From Thermoanaerobacter pseudethanolicus ATCC 33223 (GTDB taxonomy: Bacteria > Bacillota > Thermoanaerobacteria > Thermoanaerobacterales > Thermoanaerobacteraceae): DNA of 64,000 nucleotides. Numbering within the stretch: the first letter of the stretch is position 1; each line of letters starts with the position of its first letter. The stretch is taken from positions 442,501 through 506,500 of the forward strand of contig NC_010321.1 of the NCBI RefSeq assembly GCF_000019085.1, read 5' to 3'. Position numbers and translations under genes: made by a program. The notes below the pieces were generated by a model. It made no database searches and had not been told where the DNA came from. It saw only the letters and a list, made by a program, of their open reading frames with translations. Shown here piece by piece: positions 18,036-25,823 of the stretch.

Positions 18036-18410
18036 ATGGAGAAATTTGGTTCATTATATCAAAGTGGAGATTGGAAAGGAGAAAAACACGTTCCTGTCAT
18101 ACATATCTCTGACAAGGTCAAAAAAGAAGAGGTAGTTGAATTAAGAGTTAATATAGGAGAAGAAATTCCACATCCAAATACGCTAGAACATCACATCAAA
18201 TGGATTAAAGTGTATTTTCATGGTGAAGGAGATAAATTCCCTGTTGAGATAGGTAATTACAATTTCACATCTCACGGAGAGTATGGAGTGTTTACAGAAC
18301 CCGACTTGACAATAAAGTTTAAAGTTGAAAAATCAGGGACAATCTATGCGGCAAGTTACTGCAATATACACGGTTTGTGGGAGAATAGCAAAAAGATAGA
18401 GGTTGAGTAA
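18036..18410 (+). CDS. Superoxide reductase (neelaredoxin/desulfoferrodoxin family)
   Basis: 124 aa; ATG behind GAGGAGG. The catalytic Fe site ligands are visible: EKHVPVI (Glu/His), IPHPN, LEHHIKW (His) and the C-terminal CNIHGLW (Cys and His). The N-terminal rubredoxin-like domain of class I enzymes is absent, so this is class II (neelaredoxin-like). It reduces superoxide to hydrogen peroxide without making oxygen, as anaerobes prefer, with electrons usually from rubredoxin. Cytoplasmic; operon with the ferritin-like gene. Confidence 0.93.
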   Translation: MEKFGSLYQSGDWKGEKHVPVIHISDKVKKEEVVELRVNIGEEIPHPNTLEHHIKWIKVYFHGEGDKFPVEIGNYNFTSHGEYGVFTEPDLTIKFKVEKSGTIYAASYCNIHGLWENSKKIEVE

Positions 18411-18415
18411 AATAT

Positions 18416-18460
18416 CAAAGGGCTTTCATCTTTAAATTTATCCAGATGAAAGCCCTTTGT
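18416..18460 (+). terminator. Terminator after superoxide reductase
   Basis: CAAAGGGCTTTCATCT pairs with AGATGAAAGCCCTTTG (16 bp). Confidence 0.85.
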
Positions 18461-18626
18461 TGCTAATTTAATGAAAGGAGTAAATCAAATTATAGAATCA
18501 TTCACATATTTTAACATAAAAATAGTTGCATAAAAGCCCTTTACAAATAGGGCTCTATATGATAAAATAAGCTACGTGGTTTTTCTTAAAGTTTTAGAGT
18601 AAAACTTTTTATTGTCTTAAAAATGT

Positions 18627-18712
18627 GGAGGGGTACCCAAGTGGCCAAAGGGGGCAGACTGTAAATCTGTTGGCTATCGCCTTCGATGGTTCGAATCCAT
18701 CTCCCTCCACCA
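18627..18712 (+). tRNA. tRNA-Tyr (GTA)
   Basis: Class II tRNA with a long variable arm, acceptor GGAGGGG/TCCCTCC, anticodon loop CTGTAAA (GTA), discriminator A and encoded CCA. Confidence 0.97.
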
Positions 18713-18715
18713 TAT

Positions 18716-18791
18716 GACCCATTAGCTCAGGAGGTAGAGCACCTGCCTTTTAAGCAGGGTGTCCCGCGTTCGAGTCGCGGATGGGTCACCA
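18716..18791 (+). tRNA. tRNA-Lys (TTT)
   Basis: Acceptor GACCCAT/ATGGGTC, anticodon loop CTTTTAA (TTT), TTCGA T-loop, encoded CCA. Three bases behind tRNA-Tyr, so co-transcribed. Confidence 0.97.
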
Positions 18792-18798
18792 GTTATGA

Positions 18799-18833
18799 GA
18801 AAAACAGTTATCTTTTTAGATAGCTGTTTTTTT
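18799..18833 (+). terminator. Terminator after the tRNA pair
   Basis: AAAACAGTTATCT and AGATAGCTGTTTT form a stem (one G-T pair) followed by a T-run. Confidence 0.82.
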
Positions 18834-18862
18834 ATCATAGTGTAAAATTATCCTAAAGTATC

Positions 18863-18931
18863 TTGACACTATCGGAATATGTGCTATAATGATAACGTAA
18901 CCATGCAGCAATTGATATTACGGTTTATCAT
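18863..18931 (+). promoter_or_regulatory. Promoter and 5' hairpin of the unknown gene/cstA operon
   Basis: TTGACA and TATAAT are 16 bp apart (18863-18890). Just behind, TGATAACGTAA (18890-18900) pairs with TTACGGTTTATCA (18919-18931, two bulged bases) at the expected transcript start. The remaining leader to 19116 is AT-rich and shows no riboswitch that I recognise. The hairpin overlaps the -10 region, so it could also be an operator. Confidence 0.55.
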
Positions 18932-19116
18932 GATTAGGTTTTAAAATATGGATATTAGAGCTTTAAATACGATTATAATAAAAAAAAGAAAGAGAAGTGA
19001 TTTTGCTATAGGGACAATAGGTTAAACCGAATTTTATTTTAAAATAATGAAGGAATTTCTATAACTATGTAGACTATATACATAAAGAAGATAATAATCT
19101 TGCGGGGTGTATATAA

Positions 19117-19629
19117 ATGGTTAAGGAAGAATATTTAGATTTATTGGAAAAGAAACATAGTGTTTACTATGATGTGTATAGAGACTATGAATTAAACGGT
19201 AGATTTCTGGATATATATGCAGAGTTTCATATGAGGAATGAGAGGTACTTTTTGATAGATGTGCTGGATGCATACGAGACCCATGAGTATAGGCTCGTGA
19301 AATATTATGAAAATCTAAAGCTTGATGATGCAGCAGAGTTTGGCACATGGTTGAAAGAGCAGGTTGAAGTCCTCATTAAACCTCATACGGAGCATATGTG
19401 CACCATATTGACCGGAGTAATGGTAACTGATAGAGGTATTAACAGGAATGTGGAGAAATTTATTAAAGATTACAGGTATACAAGATACTTCACATTTGGA
19501 ATAAAAGGCTGGGGAGAAATAAGACTTGTAGGCGTTGACATTGCTTCCAATAGGGTGGTGGCAAACAGGAAGGGAAGAGAGGTGATAAAGGATTTTATGA
19601 TTCCTATGCCAAAGCCCAATTATAAATAA
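19117..19629 (+). CDS. Uncharacterised 170-aa protein upstream of CstA
   Basis: Soluble and charged, no signal, no membrane helix. GGGGTG lies 10 nt before the ATG. Visible features are an acidic N-terminal half with many Tyr and Asp (YYDVYRDYEL), a histidine pair EHMC region and a C-terminal half with RYFTFGIKGWGEIRLVGVDI. I recognise no catalytic motif. The gene is 18 nt before the CstA-like carrier and shares its promoter, so a role linked to that transporter is likely, perhaps regulation (inference). Confidence 0.75.
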   Translation: MVKEEYLDLLEKKHSVYYDVYRDYELNGRFLDIYAEFHMRNERYFLIDVLDAYETHEYRLVKYYENLKLDDAAEFGTWLKEQVEVLIKPHTEHMCTILTGVMVTDRGINRNVEKFIKDYRYTRYFTFGIKGWGEIRLVGVDIASNRVVANRKGREVIKDFMIPMPKPNYK

Positions 19630-19647
19630 AAGGGAGGCAACATTTAA

Positions 19648-21288
19648 ATGAGTGCAATAATTTTACTGATAAGTGCTATTATTCTTTTTGTACTTGCTTA
19701 TATCTTTTACGGAGGCTGGCTTGCAAAACAGTGGGGTTTGCAGCCAGACAATAATACCCCTGCACACACCATGTATGATGGCGTGGACTATGTCCCTGCA
19801 AAGGCACCTGTCCTTCTGGGCCATCACTTTGCATCCATAGCCGGTGCCGGTCCTATAAACGGACCTATACAAGCCGCTATATTTGGATGGGTACCAGCAA
19901 CACTCTGGATTCTTTTAGGCGGTATATTCTTAGGTGGAGCCCATGATTTTGGTTCACTTCTTGCATCATTGAGGCATAAGGGCAAGTCCATAGGTGATAT
20001 CATACAAGCAAATGTTGGCTTGACAGCAAAGAGGTTGTTTCTTTTGTTTTCCTGGTCGACACTGGTACTCATAGTTGCAGCCTTTACAAACATAGTGGCT
20101 GATACTTTTGTCTCTACACCCCAGGCAGCCACTGCTTCACTGCTTTTTATACTATTTGCCGTGGTATTTGGATTTGCTGTATACAGAAGGAATGCACCAC
20201 TTGGCTTGAGTACCGTGTTGGGTGTGGCGGCTTTGGCGTTATCTATATGGATAGGTTATATAGCCCCGTTATCATTGCCTAAGACCACATGGATAATCAT
20301 CCTTGCCGTGTATATAGTAGCTGCATCAGTTATGCCTGTATGGATACTCCTGCAGCCAAGGGATTACTTGAACTCTTTCCTTCTCTATGGAATGATGATT
20401 GGCGGTGTTGTTGGTATACTGCTTTATAACCCGAGGATTCAACTTCCAGCGTTTACAAGCTTTAAGGTTGGTACGCAGTATCTCTTCCCGATCCTGTTCA
20501 TTACCATAGCATGCGGTGCCATATCCGGTTTCCACTCACTGGTGGCCTCCGGCACCACAGCAAAACAGCTGGACAAAGAAGGGGATGCTAAGTTAATAGG
20601 CTATGGCTCTATGCTTATAGAGAGCACCTTAGCCATAATTTCTATAATTACCGCAGCGTATCTTACTCAAGATAAGTTTGCAGAGCTTATTAAGTTTGGT
20701 CCAACCAATGTGTTTGCTGATGGATTAGGTACATTCATGGCCAGCTTTGGTATAAATCAGGTTGTAGGAAAGACCTTTGCTGCCCTTGCTGTGTCTGCAT
20801 TTGCCATGACCACGCTGGATACAGCCACAAGGCTCGGCAGGTTTGCCTTCCAGGAGTTTTTTGAAAATATATCGGAGTCTGGAGAGACAGTGGCATCTTC
20901 TAACCCTGTGGCTAAATTCTTTAGTGACAGGTATGTGGCATCTGTAATCACTGTGGTTATTTCTATTGTACTTGCATTTACAAGCTGGAAGGCTATATGG
21001 CCTATATTTGGTGCGGCTAACCAGCTCCTCGCAGCGGTAGCACTGCTGGCAGTGGCTGCATGGCTTGCCAATGCAGGTAGGAACAATAAAATGCTCATTA
21101 TCCCTATGATATTTATGTTTATAGTTACTTTGACAGCCCTTGTACTTCTGATTCAATCTAATATTGCTTCTGGTAACTATATACTGGTGTTATTTGCCGT
21201 CCTGCTGTTTATCCTGGCTATACTATTAATACTTCAAACATATGGAGTGCTTACAGGAAAGAACAGAAGAGAAGGGGTAGCAAAATAG
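19648..21288 (+). CDS. cstA: CstA-family carbon starvation / peptide or pyruvate carrier
   Basis: 546 aa with about 15 hydrophobic segments. Family landmarks: DGVDYVPAKAPVLLGHHFAS, GAGPINGPIQAAIFGW, GAHDFGSLLASLRHKGKSIG and FHSLVASGTTAKQL. CstA proteins import peptides or pyruvate when carbon is scarce. This belongs to the shorter subgroup (about 550 aa; E. coli CstA has about 700). No LytST-type sensor lies nearby. GGGAGG ribosome site; an intrinsic terminator follows. Confidence 0.92.
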   Translation: MSAIILLISAIILFVLAYIFYGGWLAKQWGLQPDNNTPAHTMYDGVDYVPAKAPVLLGHHFASIAGAGPINGPIQAAIFGWVPATLWILLGGIFLGGAHDFGSLLASLRHKGKSIGDIIQANVGLTAKRLFLLFSWSTLVLIVAAFTNIVADTFVSTPQAATASLLFILFAVVFGFAVYRRNAPLGLSTVLGVAALALSIWIGYIAPLSLPKTTWIIILAVYIVAASVMPVWILLQPRDYLNSFLLYGMMIGGVVGILLYNPRIQLPAFTSFKVGTQYLFPILFITIACGAISGFHSLVASGTTAKQLDKEGDAKLIGYGSMLIESTLAIISIITAAYLTQDKFAELIKFGPTNVFADGLGTFMASFGINQVVGKTFAALAVSAFAMTTLDTATRLGRFAFQEFFENISESGETVASSNPVAKFFSDRYVASVITVVISIVLAFTSWKAIWPIFGAANQLLAAVALLAVAAWLANAGRNNKMLIIPMIFMFIVTLTALVLLIQSNIASGNYILVLFAVLLFILAILLILQTYGVLTGKNRREGVAK

Positions 21289-21290
21289 AT

Positions 21291-21318
21291 AAAAAGCCTG
21301 CCGCAGGGCAGGCTTTTT
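21291..21318 (+). terminator. Terminator after cstA
   Basis: AAAAAGCCTGCC/GGCAGGCTTTTT, 12 bp, 4-nt loop. A group II intron remnant begins two bases later. Confidence 0.9.
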
Positions 21319-21320
21319 AA

Positions 21321-21415
21321 GTGCGCCCGGCATGGGCGATAGCTAGGCGGTGAAAGTCCGCTATGGCCATGGCGGTGGGAACCATTAGCCAAAGGCAAGG
21401 GTGTCCATCGTAATT
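21321..21415 (+). mobile_element. Group II intron, 5' remnant (class C-like)
   Basis: Begins GTGCGCCCGG, the standard group II 5' splice boundary, continues with GGTGAAAGTCC and then TTAGCCAAAGGCAAGGGTG with TCCATCG, well-conserved domain I sequence of Firmicute group II introns. Similarity ends near 21415 and no intron-encoded reverse transcriptase or domain V follows, so only about 95 nt remain. Class C introns insert just behind terminator hairpins, exactly the situation here. Confidence 0.75.
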
Positions 21416-21442
21416 GGACGTTAATTGTTTAGCTTTGTTTTC

Positions 21443-21537
21443 AAAGGATTTCCTCCATTATAAGAATTCGACAAAAAGGAGGAATTCCTTTAAAAATACA
21501 TAGCAGAACCCCTTAATTTGTGAGGATTTTGGGGTTT
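21443..21537. repeat. Two hairpins in the leader of the AGCS symporter
   Basis: AAAGGATTTCCTCC (21443-21456) pairs with GGAGGAATTCCTTT (21478-21491, one mismatch). Further on, AACCCC (21508) pairs with GGGGTT before a T-rich end (to about 21537), terminator-like. The rest of the 350-nt gap, to the AGGGG ribosome site near 21628, holds a TATAAT at 21592-21597 but no matching -35 box. Confidence 0.5.
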
Positions 21538-21638
21538 TGTAATCTCTAATGAATGTATTTTGAAAGAGGGTATATTAGGTTAAATTTTGTATATAATTAA
21601 GAAATTTATAAAAATTGAGTGTTTAGAGGGGTTATATT

Positions 21639-23003
21639 ATGGACAAATTATTGGAAATCAATAGTACTGTCAATGGTATAGTATGGGGTCCACCTATGCT
21701 TATTCTTATCGTTGGAACGGGCCTTATACTTACCATAGGTCTGGGATTCATACAGATTAGAAAATTCCCTTATGTAATGAAAAACACGTTGTTTAAAATG
21801 TTTGAAAAGTCCCAGAAGGGAGAAGGAGAAATAACTCCCTTTCAGGCTCTGGCAACGGCTCTGGCGGCGACGGTTGGAACCGGCAATATCGCGGGTGTCG
21901 CTACGGCTATTGCACTTGGCGGACCGGGAGCTATTTTTTGGATGCTCATCGCTGCTCTCGTCGGCATGGCAACCAAATTCAGTGAAGTCGTGCTGGCGGT
22001 TCATTTTAGAGACAGAAAACCCGACGGAAGTTTTGCCGGTGGGCCTATGTATTATCTGGAGAAGGGGCTTAAACAGAAATGGCTAGCGGTGCTTTTTGCC
22101 CTGTTCGGTGCACTAGCTGCTTTTGGTATAGGCAATATGGTTCAGGCCAATTCGGTAGCTGCTTCTCTTGAAACGACTTTCGGGGTCCCGAAGTTATATA
22201 CCGGTGTAGCCCTTGCAATATTGACCGCCCTTGTAATCCTTGGAGGTTTAAAGAGGCTAGCTGCAGTTACTGAAAAACTGGTGCCCTTTATGGCTGCGTT
22301 TTATATTATTGGAGCTCTAATAATAATTTTATTGAATATATCAAAACTACCCTCAGCCATCGGTATGATAATAAATCAGGCCTTCACGGGATCGGCTGCC
22401 GCTGGTGGATTTGCCGGCGCTACAGTTATGATGGGGATGCGCTATGGTGTGGCCAGGGGTATTTTTTCTAACGAAGCCGGTTTGGGTAGCGCTCCCATAG
22501 CCCATGCTGCGGCTACCACTGACCATCCGGTCCGCCAGGGTCTGTGGGGAATTTTCGAGGTTTTCATGGATACCATCGTTATATGCTCGCTAACTGCCCT
22601 TGCAATACTCACCACTGGTGTATGGGCCGAGGTGGATGCGGCTGGCAAGCAGCTTACAGGCGCTGCGTTGACCACCGCAGCGTTTAACAAGGGGCTCCCA
22701 GGACCGGGCGGCATTATAGTGGCTATAGGTATACTGCTTTTCGCGTTTTCAACCTTGCTCAGCTGGTCCTATTACGGAGAAAAGTCTGCCGAGTACCTTT
22801 TCGGCGTAGGCGTAAAGATTATATACAGAATTATATGGATACCTTTTGTGGTAATAGGTGCAGTGGGTGGACTTGAACCACTGTGGGACCTGGCGGATAC
22901 TTTAAACGGCCTTATGGCGGTACCGAACCTCATTGGTCTTATAGGTTTGAGCGGAACAGTCTTTAAATTAACAAGGGAGTTTTTTAAAAAAGAGGGCGCG
23001 TAA
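21639..23003 (+). CDS. Sodium:alanine symporter (AGCS family)
   Basis: 454 aa with about 11 hydrophobic segments. Family motifs: FQALATALAATVGTGNIAG near residue 70, GGPGAIFWM, FSNEAGLGSAPIAHAAA, and FAFSTLLSWSYYGEKS. AGCS proteins import alanine or glycine with Na+ (sometimes H+). It is a single-gene unit. Codon use is more GC-rich than in the neighbours. The exact amino acid cannot be fixed from sequence. Confidence 0.93.
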   Translation: MDKLLEINSTVNGIVWGPPMLILIVGTGLILTIGLGFIQIRKFPYVMKNTLFKMFEKSQKGEGEITPFQALATALAATVGTGNIAGVATAIALGGPGAIFWMLIAALVGMATKFSEVVLAVHFRDRKPDGSFAGGPMYYLEKGLKQKWLAVLFALFGALAAFGIGNMVQANSVAASLETTFGVPKLYTGVALAILTALVILGGLKRLAAVTEKLVPFMAAFYIIGALIIILLNISKLPSAIGMIINQAFTGSAAAGGFAGATVMMGMRYGVARGIFSNEAGLGSAPIAHAAATTDHPVRQGLWGIFEVFMDTIVICSLTALAILTTGVWAEVDAAGKQLTGAALTTAAFNKGLPGPGGIIVAIGILLFAFSTLLSWSYYGEKSAEYLFGVGVKIIYRIIWIPFVVIGAVGGLEPLWDLADTLNGLMAVPNLIGLIGLSGTVFKLTREFFKKEGA

Positions 23004-23405
23004 CTCGTCTTTACGTAGCAAGAAGGATATTATTTTCCCGCCCTGAAATTTCTTTCTAAGAGAGGGGACTAAGGCGGGTATTGTTTTTTTGGAATTATTT
23101 GAGTATAATGCTTCTATACATTATTTCATTATTTACATTACGGGTGGTGCTGTTGTTCAGTGTTGTGGGATTTGTCGTTTTTTCCGACAGCGGAAAAGAG
23201 GAGAATGGCCAATGTCAAATCACTAAAGGAAGCTATTTTAAAAGAAATATATGTAATTATATATTTCCATCCCTGGGGTTGTAGAAGGAGAGGTCTTATT
23301 GAATAAAAAACCTAAAAATACTTGATATGTTCTTTTATTTATGATACCATTTTTATTGGTATAATATTCTTAAGCTATAAAATTTATATTTGAGGTAATG
23401 ATAAT
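23004..23405. other. Gap between AGCS and mrp genes; one doubtful ORF
   Basis: A 67-codon frame (TTG at 23081, in-frame ATG at 23108, stop 23282-23284) encodes a hydrophobic N-terminus followed by a Cys-containing polar tail. It has no good ribosome site and no recognised family, so I do not call it a gene. The 3' half has an operator-like palindrome and -10 box listed separately. Confidence 0.4.
23344..23365 (+). promoter_or_regulatory. Probable mrp operon -10 box with overlapping palindrome
   Basis: ATACCA (23344) and TGGTAT (23357) form a 6-6 inverted repeat with 7-nt spacer that overlaps a TATAAT at 23360-23365. A -35 box is not obvious. It lies 40 nt before mrpE and could be an operator; the regulator is unknown. 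Confidence 0.4.
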
Positions 23406-23906
23406 ATGACGAATCTCATATATTTTTATACTGTTCTTTTCATTTTTTGGTTTGCTTCGTCTGGAAAAACAGATTTCATAAATCTATCTTTAGGGTTTTT
23501 GGCAAGTATTTTTGCAATGGAAGTTTATAAAAAATTCTTTTATATTTCAAAGATGAAGGAAATAAATCTTATAAAATTTCTTCTCTCATTCTTTAATTAT
23601 ATAGTAAACTTGATAAAAAATATTTTAATGGCAGGAATTCAGGTAACGAGGATTGTCCTGTCGAGAGAAATGAAGATTTCACCGAGGATTATAAAAGTTC
23701 GGAAAAAATTTAAGACCAATTTTGGAAGGGTTATAGCTGCTACAACAATAACGTTGACTCCGGGCACATTGACAATAGATTTTTATAACGATACTTTTAT
23801 AATACATGCTTTAAATTCCCAAAATGCTGAAGAAATGCTGGAATGGCCCCTGGAAAAAGTTATTTTGGAGTTGGAGGATGTTTTTTATGGAAATGGAAAT
23901 ACTTAA
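23406..23906 (+). CDS. mrpE: Mrp-type antiporter subunit E
   Basis: 166 aa. Two or three N-terminal membrane helices, then the family signature: PRIIKVRKKFKTNFGRVIAA followed by TTITLTPGTLTIDF and IHALNS. MrpE is an accessory membrane subunit of the multi-subunit Na+(Li+,K+)/H+ antiporter. First gene of an eight-gene antiporter cluster; its 3' end overlaps the next start by 20 nt. Confidence 0.92.
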   Translation: MTNLIYFYTVLFIFWFASSGKTDFINLSLGFLASIFAMEVYKKFFYISKMKEINLIKFLLSFFNYIVNLIKNILMAGIQVTRIVLSREMKISPRIIKVRKKFKTNFGRVIAATTITLTPGTLTIDFYNDTFIIHALNSQNAEEMLEWPLEKVILELEDVFYGNGNT

Positions 23907-24162
23907 GACTCTAGGGGGCATAATCCTATGTATTACAATAATAATATCTATTTTGGCCAGCATAAATAGAAAGGGAGTTCTTGAAAAAGTCGTAATAACA
24001 AATATAGTCAATACAAAGACGGTAGCTCTTATTTTTATTTTATCTTATATTAGGAATAAACCTGTTTTTCTTGACGTAGCTGTAGTATATGCTTTGATAA
24101 ACTTTATCGCAGCTATTGCAGTTTCCAAATTTTTTGATGGTTATCATAAGCAGGGTGATTAA
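23887..24162 (+). CDS. mrpF: Mrp-type antiporter subunit F
   Basis: 91 aa, three membrane helices (family length about 90). The ATG at 23887 has GGAGG nine nt upstream, inside mrpE; the frame is open further upstream but without a site. Contains RNKPVFLDVAVVYALINFIA, as in MrpF/MnhF proteins. Part of the ion-translocating membrane module. Confidence 0.88.
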   Translation: MEMEILKTLGGIILCITIIISILASINRKGVLEKVVITNIVNTKTVALIFILSYIRNKPVFLDVAVVYALINFIAAIAVSKFFDGYHKQGD

Positions 24163-24163
24163 T

Positions 24164-24481
24164 ATGGTGATATTATCTTATATAACCTTTTACATGGGAA
24201 TATTTTTCTTCGTTGTTTCAACAGTAGGGGTAGTACGCCTTCCCGATTTGTATTCCCGGCTTCATGCAGCTACGATATGTGATACCCTAGGTTTAGGCCT
24301 TGTTGCTCTTTCGCTGACGATGATGTACGGTATTTCTATCGAATCCCTGAAACTCCTTTTTATAGTTGTTTTGATTTGGATAGCAAATCCAGTAGCTGCA
24401 CATTTGGTTTCGAAAGCAGCGTACATTAATAAGCTGCCGACTGTTCAGGGGAAATTTGTCATCGAGGAAGGAGAAAAGTAG
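24164..24481 (+). CDS. mrpG: Mrp-type antiporter subunit G
   Basis: 105 aa, three helices. GVVRLPDLYSRLHAATICDT is the unmistakable MnhG/MrpG signature. The ATG is one base after the mrpF stop and has AGGGTG upstream. Confidence 0.93.
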   Translation: MVILSYITFYMGIFFFVVSTVGVVRLPDLYSRLHAATICDTLGLGLVALSLTMMYGISIESLKLLFIVVLIWIANPVAAHLVSKAAYINKLPTVQGKFVIEEGEK

Positions 24482-24482
24482 A

Positions 24483-24734
24483 ATGCGATGGTTGGAGGAA
24501 GCTTTTAATCTTCTTCTGCTGGTGATATTGATTCTCTGCTCCTTGGTAGTATACATTAAAAAAGAAATAATCTCAGCTGTAGTTATATTTTCAATTTACA
24601 GTTTCGTGATGGCCATTGTTTGGCTCGAATTGAAAGCCCCTGACCTGGCGATTACAGAAGCAGCCGTTGGAGCTGGGATAACAACCATTTTGTTCGTCAT
24701 TGCAATTAAGAGAATGGGTGGTCGGTGGGATTGA
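24483..24734 (+). CDS. Antiporter subunit with DUF4040 (MbhD; MrpA C-terminal domain equivalent)
   Basis: 83 aa with three helices. LELKAPDLAITEAAVGAGIT is the DUF4040/MbhD motif, found in Bacillus within the C-terminal part of the large MrpA. Here it is a separate gene, as in archaeal Mbh and Mrp modules. AAGGAG precedes the ATG, and the gene begins one base after the mrpG stop. Confidence 0.88.
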   Translation: MRWLEEAFNLLLLVILILCSLVVYIKKEIISAVVIFSIYSFVMAIVWLELKAPDLAITEAAVGAGITTILFVIAIKRMGGRWD

Positions 24735-24735
24735 T

Positions 24736-25461
24736 ATGAAAAAATATATTTATTTTATTATTTCTGTATCGCTTTTTATACTTTTGCTTTTTGTAAATTC
24801 GGAATTACCACCTTTCGGTAGTGGAGAAAATACTTCTTATCTAAATAACTATGTTGTAAAAAAATATGTCGACGATGTATTAGACGATACTGGGGTTTTA
24901 AGCTCAATTGCTGCAATCCTTTATGATTACAGAGGTTTTGATACACTCGGTGAAGCCACTGTGCTTTATACGTCTGTGCTGGCGGTATCTGTGATGTTAA
25001 AAAACGAAAAAAAATATTACTTTAGACATACTGAAAGCACTTATCTTAAAACCGTAAGCAAATTAATATTTCCATTTATATTTGTTTACGGTATCTACAT
25101 AACTCTTTATGGTCATATTTCACCTGGAGGAGCTTTCTCCGGAGGGGTTGTCATTGCAGCTGGTTTTATTTTAATAATGCTCAGCTACGGAAAAAAATAT
25201 TGTGAGTATTTTCTTGATTATTACCGGGCTTCAATGATTGAAAGCCTTTCAATGCTGTGGTACATTACAGTAGGCCTTTTCTCGGTTTTAGCAGGATATC
25301 AATTTCTCTCAAACAAAATTGCAGGGATTCCAACGGGGGTTGCTGGCAGCGTTTTTAGCGGAGGTTCAATTTTTTTATTAAACGCAGCGGTGGCCATGAA
25401 AGTATTTGGAACTATATATATACTCTTTTACTTTATTGCTCTTGAGGAGGTCGAAAGGTGA
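24736..25461 (+). CDS. mrpB: MbhE-MnhB fusion subunit of Mrp-type antiporter
   Basis: 241 aa. The first 90 residues are MbhE-like (DDVLDDTGVLSSIAAILYDY, RGFDTLGEATVLY), equivalent to the extreme C-terminus of Bacillus MrpA. The rest is MnhB: YGIYITLYGHISPGGAFSGG and GVAGSVFSGG. So part of MrpA is fused to MrpB here. Coupled to neighbours on both sides by overlaps or short gaps. Confidence 0.9.
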   Translation: MKKYIYFIISVSLFILLLFVNSELPPFGSGENTSYLNNYVVKKYVDDVLDDTGVLSSIAAILYDYRGFDTLGEATVLYTSVLAVSVMLKNEKKYYFRHTESTYLKTVSKLIFPFIFVYGIYITLYGHISPGGAFSGGVVIAAGFILIMLSYGKKYCEYFLDYYRASMIESLSMLWYITVGLFSVLAGYQFLSNKIAGIPTGVAGSVFSGGSIFLLNAAVAMKVFGTIYILFYFIALEEVER

Positions 25462-25823
25462 AGGTATTATATGGAATTTTAAATAATTATTATTATTTAG
25501 CGGCGTTTGTTCTTTTTTGCATAGGGTTTTATATAATACTTGCAAGCCCCAATTTAATCAAAAAAGTTATTGGTATGAACATTATGGATACCTCCGTTTT
25601 TCTATTTATAGTGGCTTCTGGCTATATCAAGGACGGAAAGGTACCAATTATGTCAACATCAACACCAGGGCCTACAGTTTATGTAAACCCATTAACCACA
25701 GCTTTTGTCTTAACAGGAATCGTAATTGCAGTTAGTAAGACTGCATATGCTCTTACGCTCATTACTAAGATTCACGATTTTTACGGTTCTATAGATATTG
25801 ATAATATTTATAAGTCCGGGTGA
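25458..25823 (+). CDS. mrpC: Mrp-type antiporter subunit C (NuoK-like)
   Basis: 121 aa, three helices. NuoK-type signature LIKKVIGMNIMDTSVFLF and TPGPTVYVNPLTTAFVLTGI, as in MnhC. GTG start overlaps the mrpB stop by 4 nt; GAGGAGG is 9 nt upstream. Homologous to complex I subunit NuoK. Confidence 0.92.
   Translation: MKVLYGILNNYYYLAAFVLFCIGFYIILASPNLIKKVIGMNIMDTSVFLFIVASGYIKDGKVPIMSTSTPGPTVYVNPLTTAFVLTGIVIAVSKTAYALTLITKIHDFYGSIDIDNIYKSG

Noticed and set aside
19663-22714. Long minus-strand ORFs opposite cstA and the AGCS gene
   Set aside because: They are shadows caused by the more GC-rich codon use of these genes; they lack ribosome sites and family motifs.
23081-23284. 67-codon hydrophobic ORF between AGCS and mrpE
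   Set aside because: TTG or ATG start without a ribosome site, no family resemblance; left as part of the gap description.
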